64,000 bases of DNA from Mogibacterium sp. (GTDB lineage Bacteria > Bacillota > Clostridia > Peptostreptococcales > Anaerovoracaceae), in assembly GCA_016775335.1 (NCBI GenBank), contig JAEUGJ010000002.1:1-64000 (forward strand), read 5' to 3'. Every line of letters begins with the position of its first letter. The stretch's first letter is position 1. The translations under genes and the position numbers were made by a program. Under the pieces are notes generated by a model that was not told the origin of the DNA, ran no database searches, and saw only the letters and a list, made by a program, of their open reading frames with translations. Below are positions 27,714 to 37,600 of the stretch, piece after piece.

Positions 27714-28118
27714 TTATGGCCATTTAACAACTTTCTTCACTGCTTTCCCGGCCACCGGCACCGCTTTCTTCACCGCAATCCCGGCAGCAGGTGCCACCTT
27801 CTTCACCTGCTTCACTGCGACCTGCTGAATTACGCCAACCGCTACATCCGCTGCCGGCGCCGCGAGCTTTTTCCCCGTCTTCACCAGCTTATCTTTCTGC
27901 GCCTTTGCCTGTTCCGCCTTCTCCGCCTCACAGGCATCGCACAGAAAATGCGTCTTCCCCAGATCCTCAATCTCCGCGAAGCACTTCCGGCACACCAGCC
28001 CGACCTTCTCCCCGCAAATCGGACAGTAATTATAGTCCAGCGGCAAATGCTTCCGCTCCTTGTTGTATCTGCAGTGTGCATTTCGGCACCCCTTAATCCG
28101 TCTGTCCATCGTTGGCAT
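27714..28118 (-). CDS. Zinc-ribbon protein with lysine/alanine-rich tail
   Basis: 134 residues. The first 70 hold cysteine pairs C-x4-C, CPIC, CRKC and CDAC, consistent with two zinc ribbons of the double-zinc-ribbon type. The rest is a low-complexity helical repeat (VKKVAPAAGIAVKKAVPVAG) that could lie on a membrane or bind nucleic acid. RBS GGGGGGAGGAATG precedes the ATG. Function unknown. The sequence just past the stop carries the inverted 13-mer shared with 26443. Confidence 0.65.
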   Translation of the reverse strand: MPTMDRRIKGCRNAHCRYNKERKHLPLDYNYCPICGEKVGLVCRKCFAEIEDLGKTHFLCDACEAEKAEQAKAQKDKLVKTGKKLAAPAADVAVGVIQQVAVKQVKKVAPAAGIAVKKAVPVAGKAVKKVVKWP

Positions 28119-28147
28119 CGCTCATTCCTCCCCCCTAAAAAAAAGTT

Positions 28148-28741
28148 TCATTCGTCCAATTCTTCCGCCCGGTCCCCGGCGAGGATTTCTTCCAGTTCTT
28201 CAATGAAGGAATCCCTCGTCGCCTCTGCGAGGGTATTATTTCTTTCCCACACTTTGCCGTCCTTTATCGCCGCCTCCCATTCTGCTTCATTTGAGAACCC
28301 CATATTTTCGAAAGAAAGCATTTGCGGCTCAAAGTGCACTTGACGGTTGTATTTTTCCACGAGCGCGACCGGGTACTGCCCATATCGTTCTTTGTACTCT
28401 TCCCGAAGCTCTAGAAATCCGGGATCGGCATATAAGCGCCTGCAGAAGTTGGATTCAAACTCAAACTCCGGTAGCAACTTGGATATTATCATCGTTAAAA
28501 TCTCACTCGACATGTTATCTGCATTTACTCGACGAAGCGAGAGTTTTTCCCGGAGATTCCCCGGGTATGAGTATATGTATTTATTTCGGATACTCAATCC
28601 ATATGTGCGATGATAACTTCCCGCATCCGGATGCTCAATCAGATACTGCTTGTCCTCTTTACTTAAATTCTTAATGCAGTCATCTGCAATGTCAGAAATA
28701 AAATTCACAATTCTCCGATGTCGTTCTTCATAATCCATCAT
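28148..28741 (-). CDS. Hypothetical protein, DUF6794-like N-terminus
   Basis: 198 residues; two adjacent ATG codons (28741 and 28738) follow GGGGGGAG. The early segment (LSKEDKQYLIEHPDAGSYHRTYGLSIRNKYIY) is reminiscent of DUF6794, in which a helix ends in G-x-x-IRN. The match is by eye and uncertain. Soluble, acidic C-terminus (FIEELEEILAGDRAEELDE). The DNA encoding EELEEIL recurs as a 32-bp near repeat at 29147-29178, next to the end of the defence operon. Confidence 0.6.
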   Translation of the reverse strand: MMDYEERHRRIVNFISDIADDCIKNLSKEDKQYLIEHPDAGSYHRTYGLSIRNKYIYSYPGNLREKLSLRRVNADNMSSEILTMIISKLLPEFEFESNFCRRLYADPGFLELREEYKERYGQYPVALVEKYNRQVHFEPQMLSFENMGFSNEAEWEAAIKDGKVWERNNTLAEATRDSFIEELEEILAGDRAEELDE

Positions 28742-28817
28742 AACTTCTCTCCCCCCTAAAATGCGATAACATCTAAATCTTCCGGTGCGCGGAAAGCGCA
28801 ACTCCGGAACCCGGAAA

Positions 28818-29006
28818 TCATCTGCCGAGCAGTTCCCTCTGCAGAAGCTTCAGCTCCTCCATCATTTCATCAAGCTGTTTTTGCATATCGGCAATAGCCT
28901 GATCCTTCTGAACAATGGCTTCGGTCAGAAGTTTTATGGTCGTATTTAATTGTGCATTCAAATCCATATACTCTTTGATCTGGATATCTTCTTCTGATTG
29001 CGTCAC
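28818..29006 (-). CDS. Small coiled-coil protein, possible IS66-type transposase remnant
   Basis: 62 residues, heptad-like throughout (LNTTIKLLTEAIVQKDQAIADMQKQLDEMMEELKLLQ) ending in RELLGR. The pattern coiled coil then LxGR resembles the N-terminal leader of IS66-family transposases, where it is followed by SSEK; here a stop codon follows directly. It may be a truncated element or a genuine small protein. A weak GGAG site lies upstream. No inverted repeats were found around it. Bases 29007-29163 hold no gene. Confidence 0.4.
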   Translation of the reverse strand: MTQSEEDIQIKEYMDLNAQLNTTIKLLTEAIVQKDQAIADMQKQLDEMMEELKLLQRELLGR

Positions 29007-29163
29007 GCTTTCACTCCTTTGTTTTCCGCTATTTCTACATTTGTTTATGCTAATCTAAATTTAGGTCATATGGCTCATTGAAAATTTGGTCACTCCAAGA
29101 CCAGTGTGTTATCCTTTATCTAACAACAGATGAAAGAGGTCGGAAAGGATTTCTTCCAGTTCT

Positions 29164-31257
29164 TCAGTCAAGGAATCCTGAAGGTCTTCCATAACTGGTA
29201 ATATAGACACCTTTTTGTGCTCGAGTCATTGCTACATACAATAAGCATTTTTCCGAGGTAGTAGTTTCTGCCTCGGAAACAGCATCAGTCGTATTGATTG
29301 CAGAAGGCAGAGGTACAATCCTATTGTTCGCAGCAACAATGAATACATACTTAAACTCCAATCCCTTCACTCGGTGCATAGTGGCAACACGCAGTCCATC
29401 AAAGCTTCGATCATCTACTTTGTTTCTCTTAATTGCATAAGAGCGAATACCGGCTTTCGTAAAAAGCGCAATGTAATCATCAACCAATTTTTTTGTGCGT
29501 GCTACAACGCATATATCAGTGAGAGAAACGCCATTTTCTTTTAGCTTCTTCACTTCGCAAAGGATAAAATCAAATTCATCATTAGCGTTTCCAAAATTCT
29601 CGATTATCGGTTTTTCACCATGAGTGAGGGATTGACACTTATCTCCAAGATCAACATCTTCGTCTAAATCATCAAAAGAAATTCCACTTAATAATGCAAA
29701 AGCATGCTTTCGAATTTCCTCTGTAGTTCGATAGTTAATTTTCAATATGCTACTACGGCCACGAACGTGTATTCCAGATCTAGAAAGAATAGGATGATTC
29801 CGATATATCCTCTGATGAGAATCTCCAACTATGAAAATATCGTTTGGATGTTCTTCGCCTGCCAACGATCTAATTAATCGATATGCATTGTCGCTGAAAT
29901 CTTGTCCTTCATCGATAATAATGCTTGCGTATCGCGGTTTATTGCCTGCAGATTGTATCAGTTTGGAACTTTCATACATAGCGGTGTTTATATCACGTAT
30001 CTGGTTCTCTTTCATTAAGTTCTGATAATTTTCAAAAACCTTCCAGACCTTCATTCTTTTTTTACGATCAAGTCTGGTACCTCGACCATTTCGTGTCGCC
30101 TTCACATACTTTTCGAGAGTAAGCGCTTCTTGCGCCATCACAATCCTGTTCCATTCTTCTTCATAGAATGAAGTATCAAACGGCAAATCAATATTTGCTA
30201 ACAAAACAGCTCTCTCCCAGAGGGGTTTTATTTCATCATCATACCCAATCTGAGCCGAGAATCCGGACTCACGAAGGAAATGATTCACCCAGGCATCCAG
30301 ATGAATGACTTCTATCCTTCGGAGTTCCTCCACAGTACAAATCTTACGAAGATTCTCTCGAATGTCGGCTGCAAGATTTGCGGTAAAAGTAGTCATCAGA
30401 ATTCTCTGTTGTCCTTCACATTTGGAGGCCAAGTGTTTTGCCCTATGCATGGCAACTACCGTTTTTCCAGTGCCGGCACCGCCAAGCACTCTTGCAGAAC
30501 CCGAGTATTCTTTCTGGACAATTTTTCTCTGCGTCGGATGAAGAAATACACGCCATTTTTCCAATGGTTCTGCCATAATCCGACGCAATTCATCTTCACC
30601 ATCGACCACAACAAAAGATTTCAAAGTTGTAGGAACATCTAATGCTGCTGCTAGATCTTCACGAGAAGCTGCGCTGTTCTGTTCTTCAGAAACAAGCTCC
30701 AAAACTTCTTCCATAGGAAAACCTTCCGCCAACCAAGAAAGGTGCTCATACGCATCATGTGGCATAGCGGTTTCCGCTTTATAAAAATCTTCTTTACTAA
30801 AAAAACTTCTGACAAAATCAAGTTGCGCCTCAGGCACACCAAGTTTAAGTAATTCGTCATCCTTTGCAAAAGCGAATAGAGTAGCTTTTGCAGGTGCAGA
30901 TGGCTGTTCTTCTACAGTTTGAACATCAAACACCTGAATAGCTCCTGTTTTTGGGTTGACTTCGCATCGTTTACGAGCAGCCCATTGATATGCCTCATCA
31001 TGGTGATCTACCCACAAGAGCAGGTATACCCCTGCTTCTTGCTGTCGGACAACAATCCCACGATAAGTGTTATCAATACGAACCGAAAAGATTTTCTTAT
31101 CTATTCCCGAATTTATTTTCTCATAGTTGATACCCGGAGACATCGGATTGTTACGGAATTTATTTACGAACTCCGTTACTTTACCTTGAACTTGTCTTGG
31201 AAGCCTCGCAAATGCCGTTAAAAAGTCCGATGAAATTGCCACTTTAACATTATCCAT
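29164..31257 (-). CDS. RelE-like domain fused to UvrD/Rep-type helicase
   Basis: Last gene of the defence operon; 697 residues. An ATG at 31257 and a GTG at 31260 are both possible after GGAGGTGA. Residues 1-100 look like a RelE/ParE-type fold (SSDFLTAFARLPRQVQGKV, then SVRIDNTYRGIVV and YLLLWVDHHDEAYQWA). From about 250 the superfamily 1 helicase begins: Walker A GGAGTGKTVVA (about 260), IIIDEGQDF (about 448), then a UvrD C-terminal part with VATMHRVKGLEF (about 625) and YVAMTRA. Such enzymes unwind DNA using ATP. The N-terminal domain may bind or cleave RNA or simply tether the helicase. The start codon overlaps the stop of the DUF1998 helicase gene. Confidence 0.85.
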   Translation of the reverse strand: MDNVKVAISSDFLTAFARLPRQVQGKVTEFVNKFRNNPMSPGINYEKINSGIDKKIFSVRIDNTYRGIVVRQQEAGVYLLLWVDHHDEAYQWAARKRCEVNPKTGAIQVFDVQTVEEQPSAPAKATLFAFAKDDELLKLGVPEAQLDFVRSFFSKEDFYKAETAMPHDAYEHLSWLAEGFPMEEVLELVSEEQNSAASREDLAAALDVPTTLKSFVVVDGEDELRRIMAEPLEKWRVFLHPTQRKIVQKEYSGSARVLGGAGTGKTVVAMHRAKHLASKCEGQQRILMTTFTANLAADIRENLRKICTVEELRRIEVIHLDAWVNHFLRESGFSAQIGYDDEIKPLWERAVLLANIDLPFDTSFYEEEWNRIVMAQEALTLEKYVKATRNGRGTRLDRKKRMKVWKVFENYQNLMKENQIRDINTAMYESSKLIQSAGNKPRYASIIIDEGQDFSDNAYRLIRSLAGEEHPNDIFIVGDSHQRIYRNHPILSRSGIHVRGRSSILKINYRTTEEIRKHAFALLSGISFDDLDEDVDLGDKCQSLTHGEKPIIENFGNANDEFDFILCEVKKLKENGVSLTDICVVARTKKLVDDYIALFTKAGIRSYAIKRNKVDDRSFDGLRVATMHRVKGLEFKYVFIVAANNRIVPLPSAINTTDAVSEAETTTSEKCLLYVAMTRAQKGVYITSYGRPSGFLD

Positions 31258-31259
31258 CA

Positions 31260-34200
31260 CTAGTTATCACCTCCAAAATAGCTTGCGGTATCAATATCCG
31301 CAACATCAAACAAGTTCAAGATTTTCCATCCTACCTGTTCGAGTTTTTTCTTATCTACAGTTTGTTCAGCGGTCATGAAGCCAACTCTTCTATCAGGCCA
31401 TGCAATTTCCACAGTAGCAATCACATCTCCATCATCGCCTTCAACTTCGTAACCAACGTTATCTTCATCCGGAGCAGGCACATCAGCATCTTTTGCAAGT
31501 TCAACAAATTTCTTTGCATCATCATCGAATAAAAGTTCCTTAATTGCGCTCCAAGCATCATCAACTTCGGACATCATGGCTGCAACATCAGAATCGGCAC
31601 ACACTGCAGGCAACGCAAGGTAATCCATGCGGCTTATACCTACAGATGATACTGCTATAAACGTCTCCGCAAATTGCATCAAATTATTGAATCTCCAAAA
31701 CCCATTCCATTCCTGCTCATATTTGTCCGTTCTACAATCCTTTTCATCATTGAGAACAGCACAAACTGCAACAGCGCCTTCCTTTTTAAGTTCAGCTGCA
31801 AGAATTCCCGAATGAATTGTTAGGTGTGCATTCGAGCTTCTTGGAATCCAACTTCCGAATATGGTCCCAGGAAATGTAAAATCAACATTAGTAAAATGTG
31901 TCTGGTCCTTTACGGCTTTTACACTCGTTTCCCAGTTATTGAAAGCAAGGTTGTTATTCATCTGTGCAGGCTCTAATAATGACAGAGAATATGCGCATGC
32001 CTGTCCTTTAAAAACACTTTCTGCTTCAGGGAGTTTAAGATATTCCAGCAGCAAGTCGAAAGAAGACAACTTTGCCGGTTCGATGGCATCAGCTTTTTGC
32101 TTCTTAATCATATTCTGATACATCATCTTTCCCGAAGGCATTTTTTCAGCTTCCAGGGTTGCTGTGTAAAAATCACCCTGTGGTGCAAATAAAACGCTTT
32201 GAACATCCTTGAAACTCAGCGACCAAACACGGAAGTTACCACTTCTCCGGATGGCTTCTCGCTTAATTGTATCATCAGAAACGATGTCTTTGTGGTATAG
32301 GAAACCATCAGTGAACACAGCTACAGGTTTGTGGCCTGGCGCTGATACCGGCCAGAACACAAAATCCGGCTTGCAAGTTACTGAAACGCCAGAGCCTGCA
32401 TCTAACAGAACTTGAGGCTCGATTTCCCAAGCATAGTTTTCTATCTTCACATAATAACTGTGTTTTCCATTTCGAATCGTGTCACTTACATTACCAGCTC
32501 CCACCTTGGTGCGAATCGCTTCCATAAAACGCTGTTCCAGTTCACTGTCAAATAACGGGTTAATAGGAATATCATTGATCTTATCAATTTTCTGAACATT
32601 ATCTTTGCCTGAAAGGATTGACTTCAAAATTCTGATAGCCGTAGTTCTTGAAATATTTCCTATCTGCTGACTCTGTCGATAAGCATACAAGCAATGGTAG
32701 CATCCATCTTTCTGCGGGTCATCCTTGCAAGAACAATTCTCCATTACATGAAGTGCTTTCTCAAAAATTTCAATCAGAGCATTTTTTTCATGCATCAACT
32801 GCTTCAAATAGCCCGTACCGCCCGGAACAGAATCGTAAATGACCAAATACTGCTTTCGATAATCTGCTTCGGGAACAGGGACTTCGCTAACAGTTGCCCT
32901 TAGATGATCCACATTGCCGAAGTATTCTTTCATTCCCAACATAAATGCGGCTACAAATGATTCCATTTTCACGGAAGAAGAATCCAATGTAGTTGCCGGG
33001 ACGAGAAGCCGAAGAATCTCTGTGCTGAATTCACGATACAGAAACAGGCATTCCTCATAAGCATCAGCCTGCATCAACGTAGGCATCTTTCTTGTCTTAC
33101 AAGCAAAGCTATGGTTGGCTTTCCTGCCTTCATATTGAATCTTTCCACAGTATTTGCATATTCTAAATCCTTTGCGCACTTCTTCTACACCGGAAACAGA
33201 CAGTTTTTCTCCGGTCATATCACTCTCGCCAAAGTTAATTTCACGCAAAGTTGCTTTGCGAACGAATTCATATCCGAACGGAAAATCCTCGTTATCCATA
33301 CGATATGCGCTGGAAATATCGTGATCTTCATCTACATCAACCAAGAGTTGCTTACAGTAGAAGACATTATTGCGATCATCACTTTCGTCGTTAATCATAC
33401 TCTTGGTGTAGTCCATATTAGAGTAGACCATCTGAACTTTCAGCATCGTTCTAACCTGTCCGGCATCCGCCCAGGCAGGACTGCCACACTGCGGACAAAC
33501 AGATGTATTCTTGCCAATTTCTTCAATCTGAGCATGCGAACAATTCGGACAAAGTCTCCATCTCGCGGTCTGAGCGGTTGTCAAATCAACCTGATCTATT
33601 GTCAGCTTTCGACCATCAACATAAAAGCTATTATTAGGAGCAAACTCACTAATAGCCGAGGAAGCGCTACGGCTATATTCATAGACCATCTTCTCATATT
33701 TTTTCTTTTGCATCGGCGCTTCTTCATTCTCTTTACGATATAGAACCGCTCGCAGAATAATGCCCGCTTCAGGAAAAGCGTAATTCGGAAGCAATCCCTC
33801 ATCGGACAAGAAATTGAAGATATTCTTCTTGCCGATTTCCTGAAGGACTGTAAGCAGCGCTGCTTCTTCACGTTTCAGCTCTTTGATTTCTTCATCGTAG
33901 GAACTATCTTTTGGTTTATCTTCCAAATCACGAATCATCGCTTTTAGGGCTTCAACGCTTGTTCTCAAAGCATCCTGCTGTTTTTTCAATTCCTCAAATG
34001 CATCCAGAATTTTGACATACATTGGACTGTCATCAGTGTCTTTTCCTCTGGCAAATAGTTGCAGCTCTTCTCTTGCACTATCATCAAGATATGCCGCAAA
34101 CATTTGCATAAAAGAATTTAGCTGTCGAGATAAGGTGCTTTGCACGTAATTCAAAAAATTGAACGGAAACATATCATCCGGACGTGCATCCAATTTCTTC

Positions 34201-37200
34201 AGCACAATACCCACTTTATCGGGAATAGCACCATCCGGAATTCCTTTCTTAACCCAGGAATCCATGCAAAACGCTACAAACTGCCTTTCCAGGACAGCAG
34301 ATGCACGAAGGAAAATTTTAGGTGGCGTTATATCACCGGCAATCATATCCAAAGGATCGGAATAAAAATATAAATCATGTGGTCTTGCATTAGCAACAGC
34401 CAAAGTCAGTGAATTACCATCCTTTCGCCCTGCACGCCCAGCTCTCTGCAAAAACTGGCTCTGAGCGGGCGGCATGCTGCACAGGATAACCGTAGACAAA
34501 TCCCCAATATCAATACCCATTTCTAGGGTTGGCGTACACGATAATACATTAGGATCCCAAAGAGCCTGAGTATCTTTCCCTCGCTTAAAGTCAGTTTCAA
34601 GCTGTTCTCTATTGGAACGCTCTAATAAACCGGTATGTTCCCTTGCGTTAATACGAACTAAATCACCTGCACTGTAAAGACGGCCATAATAATTAATTTC
34701 TCCTGTATCGTATTTTTCCAGAATTCCACCACAGGTAGTTCTTTGACAAGGTGCACCAATCCAAAACTCTGCATCTTCTGCTGCAACAGCATATACTGAA
34801 CCGCACTTATTACATCGCATCTGCATCACATCATCCGTGACAAAAACATGTTCTTTATTTAATCCGTAAATTTTATAGTTGACCGAAGACGGAACTCGAG
34901 ATATTACATTCAGTTTCACCGCTTCATCCAAAATAAATCTGCTGATTGCCCAGAAATTGCTGTCATCCACCATCAATTCGTTACAACAAGAAGCAAGCCA
35001 ATCTACATATTTGTTAGCAGCAGGTGAATCAAACTCGAAAGATAATCGACCATTGTCAATACGTTCTGCAATAAAACGAGGAGTGTTTCGACCAGATTGA
35101 CGGCCGGGAAGCCACCGATTTCTGTCATTTGACAACATATAACCATTGCCATCGCCTGTGGTGTATTCATCGAACATTTTATCCTCAAAAGCACCATTTA
35201 TGCGCATTAGATTCAAATATCCGATAACCATGCGCTTGAACGAATCCGAGTTTTCATCGGTCAACACACCGAGTTCATTGATAGTTCTTTCTTGTACAGC
35301 ATCAGCAATTTGAATGATATCTTCCGTAGCAAAAGAAAGAACTGAACAATTAGACTTTTCAAGAGTTCTTCCAATCTTACCGGCAAGACCGAATTCAAGC
35401 ATGATTTCGTACTTGATTCGTTGTTCTACTTCAAATACTAGGATCTGTGCTTGCTTATCCTTGCCCAAGCTGCGCTTCTCAACCATATCTTCATAAGCTT
35501 GTTTCCAAGTTAAATTAGGCGCAATAAAAAAGCTTACAAACTGCTCATCGGTCATGTGCTCATGCCAATACCTTATAAATCCATTCTGAAACTCCGCAAG
35601 GTTTTGACCAGTTCCCTTCTCAGCACAGTATTTTTGAATAGCTGTTCTAAGGCCAAAACGCCATGTTCTTGAGTTGAAAAATCCCGCTCTATGCGCAGCG
35701 TCCTGGACATTATCGGAGAATGCTAATGTCTTTTTATCATCATTAAACTTAGATGCAAACATTTGAGAAATGCTTGCACTAATTTCTGTTGCGCTACGAA
35801 CACCCATCAACGAAATACCTCGCCTGCTGCCGCAGCAAGGACAAACGTATTGTTTGTGCTTAGATCCAGTTGTCTTGATTGGGTTTGGAATCATTATGTC
35901 AACCATTTCGACACCACAATTGATGCACTCATCTCCCCAATCCTCACCAAGTTTTACTTGTAGACAGTCTGGACAAATCTTTGCAGAAATCATACCCGAA
36001 AAACTTTCATCGTGAAAATGAGGAAACATCATCACGATTTTCTCATCTGCACGGAAATATAGATTATAGAACGATTCAAGATTTGTCATAGTGGCATTAT
36101 TTCGTTCATTGAGTACGGATACCCAACCTGTAATACCGCAATCCCGACAGTTTACAACTGGAAGATATTGTTTTGCCTGTTGTTTATTCAAATCATGAGC
36201 AATCGCATAAGTGATTTCATCTGGATCCACTTTCGCAACCAAACGACGAAGTTCTCGCATCCAAAGTTGAACTTGAACATTCAAAAATGGACGCAACTTC
36301 CCGGTCCTGCCAGTTCTCGCATGTGAAATTAAAGCAAAAAGAGAATTAATAACCACAGTTGCATCAGGAAGAGTTTTCAACTCCGGGTAATGGACCGCTA
36401 ATTCTTCTGCAATTCTAGAAACTTGGTAGTATGTCCCACCGGTCAGGTTGATAACCGATTGCATGAAGCTGTGATGCATCAGTTCATTTCCAAGCTGGAT
36501 TCTGCCTTCATCCCCAAGGACGTCAAAAGAAAAATTTGGGAACCAGTCTTTTACCGCGCTTTGTAAGTATGCTGTAGGCTCATCTTCCTCAGACAAGCTC
36601 TCCAGTTCTATAGCCTGCGCAACTGTTGGCAACGTAAATTCCGTCACTTCAGCACCTGCAAAAAATTCTTGAGCACTCAAACGATCCTCCGTGATAATTG
36701 CGTCCTTTTCAAACGGCTCACCAAAGATTTCTTCTGCGTAACTCAAAATGCTGCTGTTGTTTCCCTTGGAACCCATCGTTGCAGATGTGCCGACACAGCA
36801 CAAGAATCCATCATAGATACCCAAACGTCTCTTCAAACGACGAAGCAAACAAGCCAAATCGGTACCTTGAGCTCCATCAAATGTATGAAGCTCATCAACT
36901 GCGATATATTTCAAAGTTTCAGGATCATTATCCTGCCACAAGAGAGCATCCTTCGGACGTACCAGTAGATAGTCTAACATCTTGTAGTTGGTCATCAGAA
37001 TATCCGGTGCGTTGTTCAGCAAGGTTTCGTGGTCTGTAATAACGCCATTCTCACTCATGGTACGGGCAGGTGCCTCTTCTTGTCCGCCAACATACATCCC
37101 GACAGAAACATTTCCTCGAAGTTCATCGCTTCCATGAATCAGCTCCGCAACACGCTTCGCCTGATCCGTTGCCAAGGCATTCATCGGATAAATAATAAGT

Positions 37201-37577
37201 GCTTTTATTCCTCGCTCGCCGCGATGCTGATAGCAATATTCCAGAATTGGATAGAGAAAACACTCCGTTTTACCGGAACCCGTACCGGTTGCAACTAGCG
37301 TAGATCTACCATCATCTCCGGTCAGTCGCTCAAAAGCTTTTTGCTGATGCACATACGGAAGATATACAGGATGAATTGCTTCAAAGCAAGTTGGCATTTC
37401 TGTCGCCAATCTGAACGGAAGGCGCACCGCAACATAAGGCTCATGGTAAACAGAGCCTTTATTCGCCAGCATTTTCTCCAAGGAACCTTTGAACGGTTCG
37501 TTGGTCATCGGGAATGTGGTTTCGATATAATCCCCGATACCTTTCTGCAATTGTTTAGCAAGTATGGATGGTATCAT
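31260..37577 (-). CDS. Giant DEAD/DEAH-DUF1998 helicase with Vsr-like tail (DrmA/DrmB- or DruE-like)
   Basis: 2105 residues from ATG 37577 (GAGGAGG upstream). Superfamily 2 motor: Q-like YVHQQKAF, Walker A ATGTGSGKTECF (97-104), DELH box (about 228-231), SATMGS, then a C-terminal helicase core with AGRAGRKDG. Several zinc-binding cysteine groups are visible (CRDCG, CPDC/CINCG, CPCCGSRRG, CNKCG, CPNC/CPQCG, CKYCG). DUF1998 ends in GGTGYLKQL and CSCKD..GCYHCLYAYR. Residues about 1690-1790 (LEQRFMEAI, KPDFVFWP, VAVFTDGFLYHKD) resemble Vsr/PD-(D/E)XK nucleases. DISARM encodes the helicase and DUF1998 parts separately (DrmA, DrmB); Druantia DruE is a similarly large single chain. Confidence 0.85.
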   Translation of the reverse strand: MIPSILAKQLQKGIGDYIETTFPMTNEPFKGSLEKMLANKGSVYHEPYVAVRLPFRLATEMPTCFEAIHPVYLPYVHQQKAFERLTGDDGRSTLVATGTGSGKTECFLYPILEYCYQHRGERGIKALIIYPMNALATDQAKRVAELIHGSDELRGNVSVGMYVGGQEEAPARTMSENGVITDHETLLNNAPDILMTNYKMLDYLLVRPKDALLWQDNDPETLKYIAVDELHTFDGAQGTDLACLLRRLKRRLGIYDGFLCCVGTSATMGSKGNNSSILSYAEEIFGEPFEKDAIITEDRLSAQEFFAGAEVTEFTLPTVAQAIELESLSEEDEPTAYLQSAVKDWFPNFSFDVLGDEGRIQLGNELMHHSFMQSVINLTGGTYYQVSRIAEELAVHYPELKTLPDATVVINSLFALISHARTGRTGKLRPFLNVQVQLWMRELRRLVAKVDPDEITYAIAHDLNKQQAKQYLPVVNCRDCGITGWVSVLNERNNATMTNLESFYNLYFRADEKIVMMFPHFHDESFSGMISAKICPDCLQVKLGEDWGDECINCGVEMVDIMIPNPIKTTGSKHKQYVCPCCGSRRGISLMGVRSATEISASISQMFASKFNDDKKTLAFSDNVQDAAHRAGFFNSRTWRFGLRTAIQKYCAEKGTGQNLAEFQNGFIRYWHEHMTDEQFVSFFIAPNLTWKQAYEDMVEKRSLGKDKQAQILVFEVEQRIKYEIMLEFGLAGKIGRTLEKSNCSVLSFATEDIIQIADAVQERTINELGVLTDENSDSFKRMVIGYLNLMRINGAFEDKMFDEYTTGDGNGYMLSNDRNRWLPGRQSGRNTPRFIAERIDNGRLSFEFDSPAANKYVDWLASCCNELMVDDSNFWAISRFILDEAVKLNVISRVPSSVNYKIYGLNKEHVFVTDDVMQMRCNKCGSVYAVAAEDAEFWIGAPCQRTTCGGILEKYDTGEINYYGRLYSAGDLVRINAREHTGLLERSNREQLETDFKRGKDTQALWDPNVLSCTPTLEMGIDIGDLSTVILCSMPPAQSQFLQRAGRAGRKDGNSLTLAVANARPHDLYFYSDPLDMIAGDITPPKIFLRASAVLERQFVAFCMDSWVKKGIPDGAIPDKVGIVLKKLDARPDDMFPFNFLNYVQSTLSRQLNSFMQMFAAYLDDSAREELQLFARGKDTDDSPMYVKILDAFEELKKQQDALRTSVEALKAMIRDLEDKPKDSSYDEEIKELKREEAALLTVLQEIGKKNIFNFLSDEGLLPNYAFPEAGIILRAVLYRKENEEAPMQKKKYEKMVYEYSRSASSAISEFAPNNSFYVDGRKLTIDQVDLTTAQTARWRLCPNCSHAQIEEIGKNTSVCPQCGSPAWADAGQVRTMLKVQMVYSNMDYTKSMINDESDDRNNVFYCKQLLVDVDEDHDISSAYRMDNEDFPFGYEFVRKATLREINFGESDMTGEKLSVSGVEEVRKGFRICKYCGKIQYEGRKANHSFACKTRKMPTLMQADAYEECLFLYREFSTEILRLLVPATTLDSSSVKMESFVAAFMLGMKEYFGNVDHLRATVSEVPVPEADYRKQYLVIYDSVPGGTGYLKQLMHEKNALIEIFEKALHVMENCSCKDDPQKDGCYHCLYAYRQSQQIGNISRTTAIRILKSILSGKDNVQKIDKINDIPINPLFDSELEQRFMEAIRTKVGAGNVSDTIRNGKHSYYVKIENYAWEIEPQVLLDAGSGVSVTCKPDFVFWPVSAPGHKPVAVFTDGFLYHKDIVSDDTIKREAIRRSGNFRVWSLSFKDVQSVLFAPQGDFYTATLEAEKMPSGKMMYQNMIKKQKADAIEPAKLSSFDLLLEYLKLPEAESVFKGQACAYSLSLLEPAQMNNNLAFNNWETSVKAVKDQTHFTNVDFTFPGTIFGSWIPRSSNAHLTIHSGILAAELKKEGAVAVCAVLNDEKDCRTDKYEQEWNGFWRFNNLMQFAETFIAVSSVGISRMDYLALPAVCADSDVAAMMSEVDDAWSAIKELLFDDDAKKFVELAKDADVPAPDEDNVGYEVEGDDGDVIATVEIAWPDRRVGFMTAEQTVDKKKLEQVGWKILNLFDVADIDTASYFGGDN

Positions 37578-37600
37578 ACTGCAATCCTCCTCGAATATAA

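Noticed and set aside
28818..29006. Complete IS66 element
   Set aside because: Only a 62-residue coiled coil remains, with no transposase core, accessory genes or terminal repeats.
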